In this document: in pieces, positions 1-3,340 of the stretch | Layout of the letters: every line of letters begins with the position of its first letter | Numbering within the stretch: position 1 is the stretch's first letter | Assembly: GCA_944389985.1 (NCBI GenBank) | Contig: CALXON010000062.1 | Coordinates: 1 to 6,322 of the forward strand | Direction of reading: 5' to 3' | From: an uncultured Spirochaetaceae bacterium | Lineage (GTDB): Bacteria; Spirochaetota; Spirochaetia; Sphaerochaetales; Sphaerochaetaceae | Length of the DNA stretch: 6,322 bases | Notes under the pieces: generated by a model | What the model was told of the DNA's origin: nothing | Database searches by the model: none | Seen by the model: the letters and a program-made list of their open reading frames with translations, nothing else | Program-made: the position numbers and the translations under genes

Positions 1-983
1 TGTACTTCTCCCAGATCATGCAGAACATCTCGCGTGTGACAAGCTATGATGATTTCCTGAGACATATCACAGCAGGACTCTTCATTCCTACTGTCATCAA
101 CCGCACCATGACGGAGTTCACGTCATCAGGAGCTGAGAAACTCGATCCGGAGAAGGGGTACCTCTTCATCTCCAATCACCGTGATATCATCCTCGACTGT
201 GCGCTTCTTGATTACGCGCTTCTCCTTGCAGACAGACAGCTCTGCGAGATGGCGTTCGGCGACAATCTCATAATCAACCAGTTCACCGAGGATCTCTTCC
301 GTCTCAACGGCGGTGTGGTCATCAGACGTGAGCTTCCGATGAGGGAGAAATACCTTGAGTCCATCAGACTCTCCGAATACTTCTATGATATCGTCGCGGA
401 GATGCACAAGCCCATCTGGGTCGCACAGAAATCGGGAAGATCCAAGGATGGAATCGATGAGACACAGCCTGCGATCATAAAGATGCTCTACCTCTCGAAG
501 AGAGGAACAGGAATCAGCTTCCCCGATCTCATCGAGAAGATGAACATTGTTCCTGTCGCAATCAGCTACGAGTATGATCCGAATGACATCAACAAGGGCA
601 GGGAGGAAGTGATCCGCAAGGCTCATGACGGCTCTTATGAGAAGAAGCGCTACGAGGATCTTATATCCATGGCCCGCGGCATGAAGTGTCAGAAAGGACG
701 TGTCCATCTTTCGATCGGTGAGCCGGTAAAGGGTTCCTTCTCCGATGCACAGGAAGTTGCGGCGGAGATCGACAGACAGATACACCTTTCATACAAGCTC
801 TGGGATACGAACCTCTTCGCATACGACTATCTGGAGAATACCGACAGGTACAAGTCAGAGCTCTCAGATTTCGACGGAGATGCGTTCCTCTCACGTTTCA
901 GCCATCTCTCTCCTGAGGTGCGTTCATTCGTGCTCAACAGCTATGCCAATCCTGTGAGGATGGCGATCAAAGCAGGGAAATGA
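1..983 (+). CDS. PlsC-like phospholipid/glycerol acyltransferase, 5'-truncated at window edge
   Basis: Predicted membrane-associated acyltransferase of the PlsC/LPLAT superfamily, which transfers an acyl chain to glycerol-3-phosphate, lysophosphatidate or a related acceptor during phospholipid synthesis. Counting from the first visible Met (position 18), the family blocks appear in order: block I as SNHRDIILD (His54, Asp60), block II as GGVVIRRE (98-105), block III as WVAQKSGRSKDG (134-145), and block IV as VPVAISYEY (178-186). The spacing in block I is H-x5-D, not the textbook H-x4-D. I recall the same NHRDI-LD form in Bacteroidetes-type homologues, so it is probably a subfamily trait. The frame stays open upstream of Met18 to the window edge (codons Y-F-S-Q-I), and no Shine-Dalgarno sequence precedes Met18, so the true start very likely lies outside the window. 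The stop at 981-983 overlaps the next gene by 4 nt, suggesting one operon. The exact acceptor and acyl donor cannot be told from sequence. Family confidence is high; specific activity confidence is low. Confidence 0.85.
   Translation, partial: YFSQIMQNISRVTSYDDFLRHITAGLFIPTVINRTMTEFTSSGAEKLDPEKGYLFISNHRDIILDCALLDYALLLADRQLCEMAFGDNLIINQFTEDLFRLNGGVVIRRELPMREKYLESIRLSEYFYDIVAEMHKPIWVAQKSGRSKDGIDETQPAIIKMLYLSKRGTGISFPDLIEKMNIVPVAISYEYDPNDINKGREEVIRKAHDGSYEKKRYEDLISMARGMKCQKGRVHLSIGEPVKGSFSDAQEVAAEIDRQIHLSYKLWDTNLFAYDYLENTDRYKSELSDFDGDAFLSRFSHLSPEVRSFVLNSYANPVRMAIKAGK
980..983 (+). other. ATGA stop/start overlap between acyltransferase and lipoprotein genes
   Basis: The ATG of the lipoprotein gene (980-982) and the TGA of the acyltransferase (981-983) share four nucleotides. 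This arrangement is typical of translationally coupled genes and indicates co-transcription. No well-spaced Shine-Dalgarno sequence is seen before the ATG, which fits re-initiation by terminating ribosomes. Confidence 0.8.
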
Positions 984-1594
984 GAAAGGCCTCTGCTCTT
1001 ATTATTCTGATGATACTGCTCCTCCTTTTCTCATGCAGCAAGGAGGAGTTTTCCGTATCATCCCTATCCCTCCGTTCAGACAGTCTGATCACCATTGCCG
1101 ATGGAAAGACAACAAGGGATGAGACCCTGACACTCTCGGCATCTTTCAGTGATGATGAGGCTGTCTATACATTCCGTGTCGTCTCTCCTGACGAGGATCT
1201 TGTGTGGGAGGGGACAATGGATGGAAGCGGGGTAAGGGAAGCCGGACTTGAGCTGACTCCCGGGGCATCATTTCCCGAAGGAAGCTATTCCGTGATCTTC
1301 TATTCGGACAAGGGGACGGTGTACTCTGGATCTGCTGAATACTCAGGAAGCAGGAATGAGTATCCTCACTACGGTCCTGAGGGACTTACGATGAGTGCTG
1401 AGACTGAGGAGCGTGATGTCTCTGGAATCCTTGTTGGAAGGGGCAGGAGAGAGAAGGGCTATGTGCCATCTCCGTATTCCAGTTCCTCTGTCATAAAGGC
1501 AAAGGACAGGCAGGGCAACACAATGGAGATCCATGATGATCTCAGCTTGTTCTCCCTGCCATCGTCCTCAGATCCTTCTCAGACAGCTTTATAA
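980..1594 (+). CDS. Small predicted lipoprotein of unknown function
   Basis: 204-residue protein that I do not recognise as a named family. The N-terminus is a classic lipoprotein signal: positively charged M-R-K, a Leu/Ile-rich core (residues 7-16), then L-F-S-C with the predicted lipidated Cys19, followed by Ser-Lys-Glu-Glu. Phe at -2 is looser than the Escherichia coli lipobox but acceptable in spirochaetes. Residues about 48-115 alternate hydrophobic and polar positions with Gly/Asp/Pro turns (for example YTFRVVSPDEDLVWEG, then FPEGSYSVIFYSDKG), which suggests a small beta-sandwich domain of Ig-like type. The tail is Ser-rich and low in complexity. The ATG at 980 overlaps the acyltransferase stop as ATGA. 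The only purine-rich stretch upstream (AGGGA, 974-978) is too close to act as a normal ribosome site, so translation probably depends on coupling. The 3' end overlaps mutL on the other strand by 53 bp. The gene is well supported by its signal peptide; its function is unknown. Confidence 0.8.
   Translation: MRKASALIILMILLLLFSCSKEEFSVSSLSLRSDSLITIADGKTTRDETLTLSASFSDDEAVYTFRVVSPDEDLVWEGTMDGSGVREAGLELTPGASFPEGSYSVIFYSDKGTVYSGSAEYSGSRNEYPHYGPEGLTMSAETEERDVSGILVGRGRREKGYVPSPYSSSSVIKAKDRQGNTMEIHDDLSLFSLPSSSDPSQTAL
1542..1594. other. Convergent 3' overlap of mutL and the lipoprotein gene
   Basis: The rightward lipoprotein gene stops with TAA at 1592-1594, and the leftward mutL stops with TGA read from 1544 to 1542, so the two coding regions share 53 bp tail to tail. 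The MutL C-terminus within the overlap (LSEKDLRTMAGR) looks like a normal family ending. The lipoprotein tail in the overlap is low-complexity Ser-rich sequence. I find no convincing GC-rich stem with a T-run here, so termination of both transcripts must occur inside the opposing gene or by another mechanism. Confidence 0.85.
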
Positions 1595-3338
1595 GGAATG
1601 TACGTCCATGCGGACACGCAGGCTCATCGAGCATTAGCACCTTCTCTATAAGTGCCTCGGCACTCCATCTGTCTATGCTGTCTCCTGCTTTTATAGCGGC
1701 ACGGCATGCGATTACAGCAAAGAGCTTTGACTCAAGTTCCTTCTCATCAAGTCTTGATGAGGTTATGAAGTCAACGATCTCCGTCTCAATAGGGCGGCAG
1801 GATGCAGGAAGCGCTGTGATCTCCCATTCACCATCATCGCGCTTTGAGAGCATGATTCCCAGCTTTGTATATACCTGGGAGTGCTCATCCAGGAACTCCG
1901 ATGAGATCTGATCCGTCTCGATGTGTATAGGCACGAGAAGCTTCTGTACGCTCTTCTGGGATACAAGCTCATCATAGAGTATCCTCTCATGGGCAGCATG
2001 CTGGTCTATGAACCAGAGTTCTCCTTCAATCTCAACTATGAGAAAGAGATTGAAGGCCTGACCGATGTATCTGAAAGAAGGTATGTTCTTCTCCGTTTCA
2101 GTTGGTGCGGGTTTCTGAGAAACCTCTTCCTGCTGCCTTCTCTCCTTGAGAGCCTTCGCCTTCTCAAGCCATGCCTTGTCCGTCTCAGTGTATTCTGTAG
2201 AGACAGGTTTAGGAGTGGCAGGGGAGGATGTGAACTGCCTTGGAACATATGACGGAGATGGACTTCTGAAGGACTCTGTCTTTCTTCCGTTCTCCGTACG
2301 CTTTGCATCATCAAGGTAGAACTCCGGCTGCACAGGTTCTATTCTCGGTATCTTCCTTCTGATACCGCTCTTGAGCATCTCTGTTATCGCATGATGGATC
2401 TCTGCTCTGTTCCTGAGTTTCACCTCACGCTTTGCAGGGTGGATGTTGAAATCTGCAAGCTCCGGGGCATCATGGATGAATACCGCAGCATATGGATAGG
2501 AACCTCCTGGAAGAAGCTCTCCGTAGCCATAGCTAACAGCCTGCTGGAGTGAGAACTCCTCCACGGGCCTGTTGTTGACATAGATTCTGATCTCCTTCAT
2601 GTCAGAGCGTCTGACAGCGGAGTTTCCCGCTATGATATCAACAGAGAAGTTCTCTCCGTCATGATGAAGTGACTCGACATCAGCATCCGCGATTCCCTCG
2701 CTTCTGTAGAGCATCATCACCCTGTCCTTGAGGGTTTCCGCCTTGTGCCAGTCCAGACGGAGCGCACCGTCGGAGACAAGTGAGAATCTGACAGAGGGGA
2801 AGGCGAGAGCCTTGGAGATCAGAAGTGATCTGATCATCTGTGCCTCTGTCTGGGCTCTCTTTAGAAATGCACGGCGTGCAGGAATGTCGGAAAAGAGATT
2901 CTCTGCAGTTGCTATGGTTCCTCTGTCAGGACCTGAACTGATGATCTCCTGTCTCTCTCCGTTGTCTATGACGAGAGTGGATGCCTCTCCTGTCTCTGCT
3001 GAATGTGTCTTGATAGTCAGCTTCGAGACAGCTCCGATGGAGTAGAGCGCCTCTCCTCTGAAACCGAGGGTCGTGATGCTGTAGAGATCATCCTCATCAT
3101 GGATCTTGCTTGTCGCGTGGCGGTTGCCGAGGACCTCAAGGTCCTTTCTGGTTATTCCGGTTCCGTTATCGATGACGGACAGTCTGTCGATGCCGCCGCC
3201 TTCGATCTCAACCCTTATCTCCGTGCATCCGGCATCAAGTGAGTTGTCAAGGAATTCACGGAGTATTGACTGAGGTCTCTCAATGACCTCCCCGGCCGCT
3301 ATCCGTGAGGCAAGCCGGGGATCAAGAAGTCTTATCAT
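1542..3338 (-). CDS. mutL: DNA mismatch repair protein MutL, endonuclease-type
   Basis: 598-residue MutL, full length for the family. It couples mismatch recognition by MutS to strand incision and removal. The N-terminal GHKL ATPase shows IAAGEVIERP (13-22), EFLDNSLDAG (28-37, with catalytic Glu28 and Mg-binding Asn32), DNGTGI (57-62), RHATSKI (73-79), GFRGEAL (92-98), the IPARRAFLK segment (152-160) and FNIHPAKREV (297-306). A Pro/Ser/Lys/Glu-rich linker covers about 330-420. The C-terminal dimerisation/nuclease domain holds DQHAAHERILYDE (445-457), ACR (544-546) and CPHGRT (575-580). These are the metal-site motifs of latent MutL endonucleases, as in Bacillus subtilis MutL and PMS2, and E. 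coli MutL lacks them. QKLLVP (465-470) fits the beta-clamp-binding Qx(L/I)(L/I)xP pattern. The start matches the conserved MutL N-terminus. The ATG overlaps the upstream gene's stop by 1 nt (TGATG), and AAGGCAAGG lies 11 nt upstream. Identity is close to certain. Confidence 0.98.
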   Translation of the reverse strand: MIRLLDPRLASRIAAGEVIERPQSILREFLDNSLDAGCTEIRVEIEGGGIDRLSVIDNGTGITRKDLEVLGNRHATSKIHDEDDLYSITTLGFRGEALYSIGAVSKLTIKTHSAETGEASTLVIDNGERQEIISSGPDRGTIATAENLFSDIPARRAFLKRAQTEAQMIRSLLISKALAFPSVRFSLVSDGALRLDWHKAETLKDRVMMLYRSEGIADADVESLHHDGENFSVDIIAGNSAVRRSDMKEIRIYVNNRPVEEFSLQQAVSYGYGELLPGGSYPYAAVFIHDAPELADFNIHPAKREVKLRNRAEIHHAITEMLKSGIRRKIPRIEPVQPEFYLDDAKRTENGRKTESFRSPSPSYVPRQFTSSPATPKPVSTEYTETDKAWLEKAKALKERRQQEEVSQKPAPTETEKNIPSFRYIGQAFNLFLIVEIEGELWFIDQHAAHERILYDELVSQKSVQKLLVPIHIETDQISSEFLDEHSQVYTKLGIMLSKRDDGEWEITALPASCRPIETEIVDFITSSRLDEKELESKLFAVIACRAAIKAGDSIDRWSAEALIEKVLMLDEPACPHGRTFLIKLSEKDLRTMAGRTS

Positions 3339-3340
3339 CA
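3336..3340 (-). other. TGATG stop/start junction, outer-membrane protein gene to mutL
   Basis: On the minus strand the TGA stop of the large barrel gene (3340-3338) and the ATG of mutL (3338-3336) share one base. This is a compact junction that favours translational coupling and implies a shared transcript. No promoter-sized gap exists, so any separate mutL promoter would have to lie within the 3' end of the upstream gene. Confidence 0.85.

Noticed and set aside
126..785. 219-codon open frame on the minus strand inside the acyltransferase gene
   Set aside because: It lies wholly antisense to a gene with clear family motifs. Its translation has no recognisable domain and looks like a reverse-complement shadow, rich in Arg, Asp and Leu.
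1604..1615. Small hairpin GTCC-ATGC-GGAC near the convergent gene ends, considered as a terminator
   Set aside because: The stem is only 4 bp with no T-run, and the bases encode the conserved CPHGR motif of MutL, which explains them fully.
1923..2252. 109-codon open frame on the plus strand inside mutL
   Set aside because: It is antisense to the MutL linker and C-terminal domain, which is conserved. The product has no plausible start signal or domain.
3130..3145. Inverted repeat AGGACCT-CA-AGGTCCT
   Set aside because: It is a perfect 7-bp arm palindrome, but it falls within conserved MutL codons (K-D-L-E-V-L), has no T-run, and is isolated. It is probably chance, or at most a minor mRNA hairpin.
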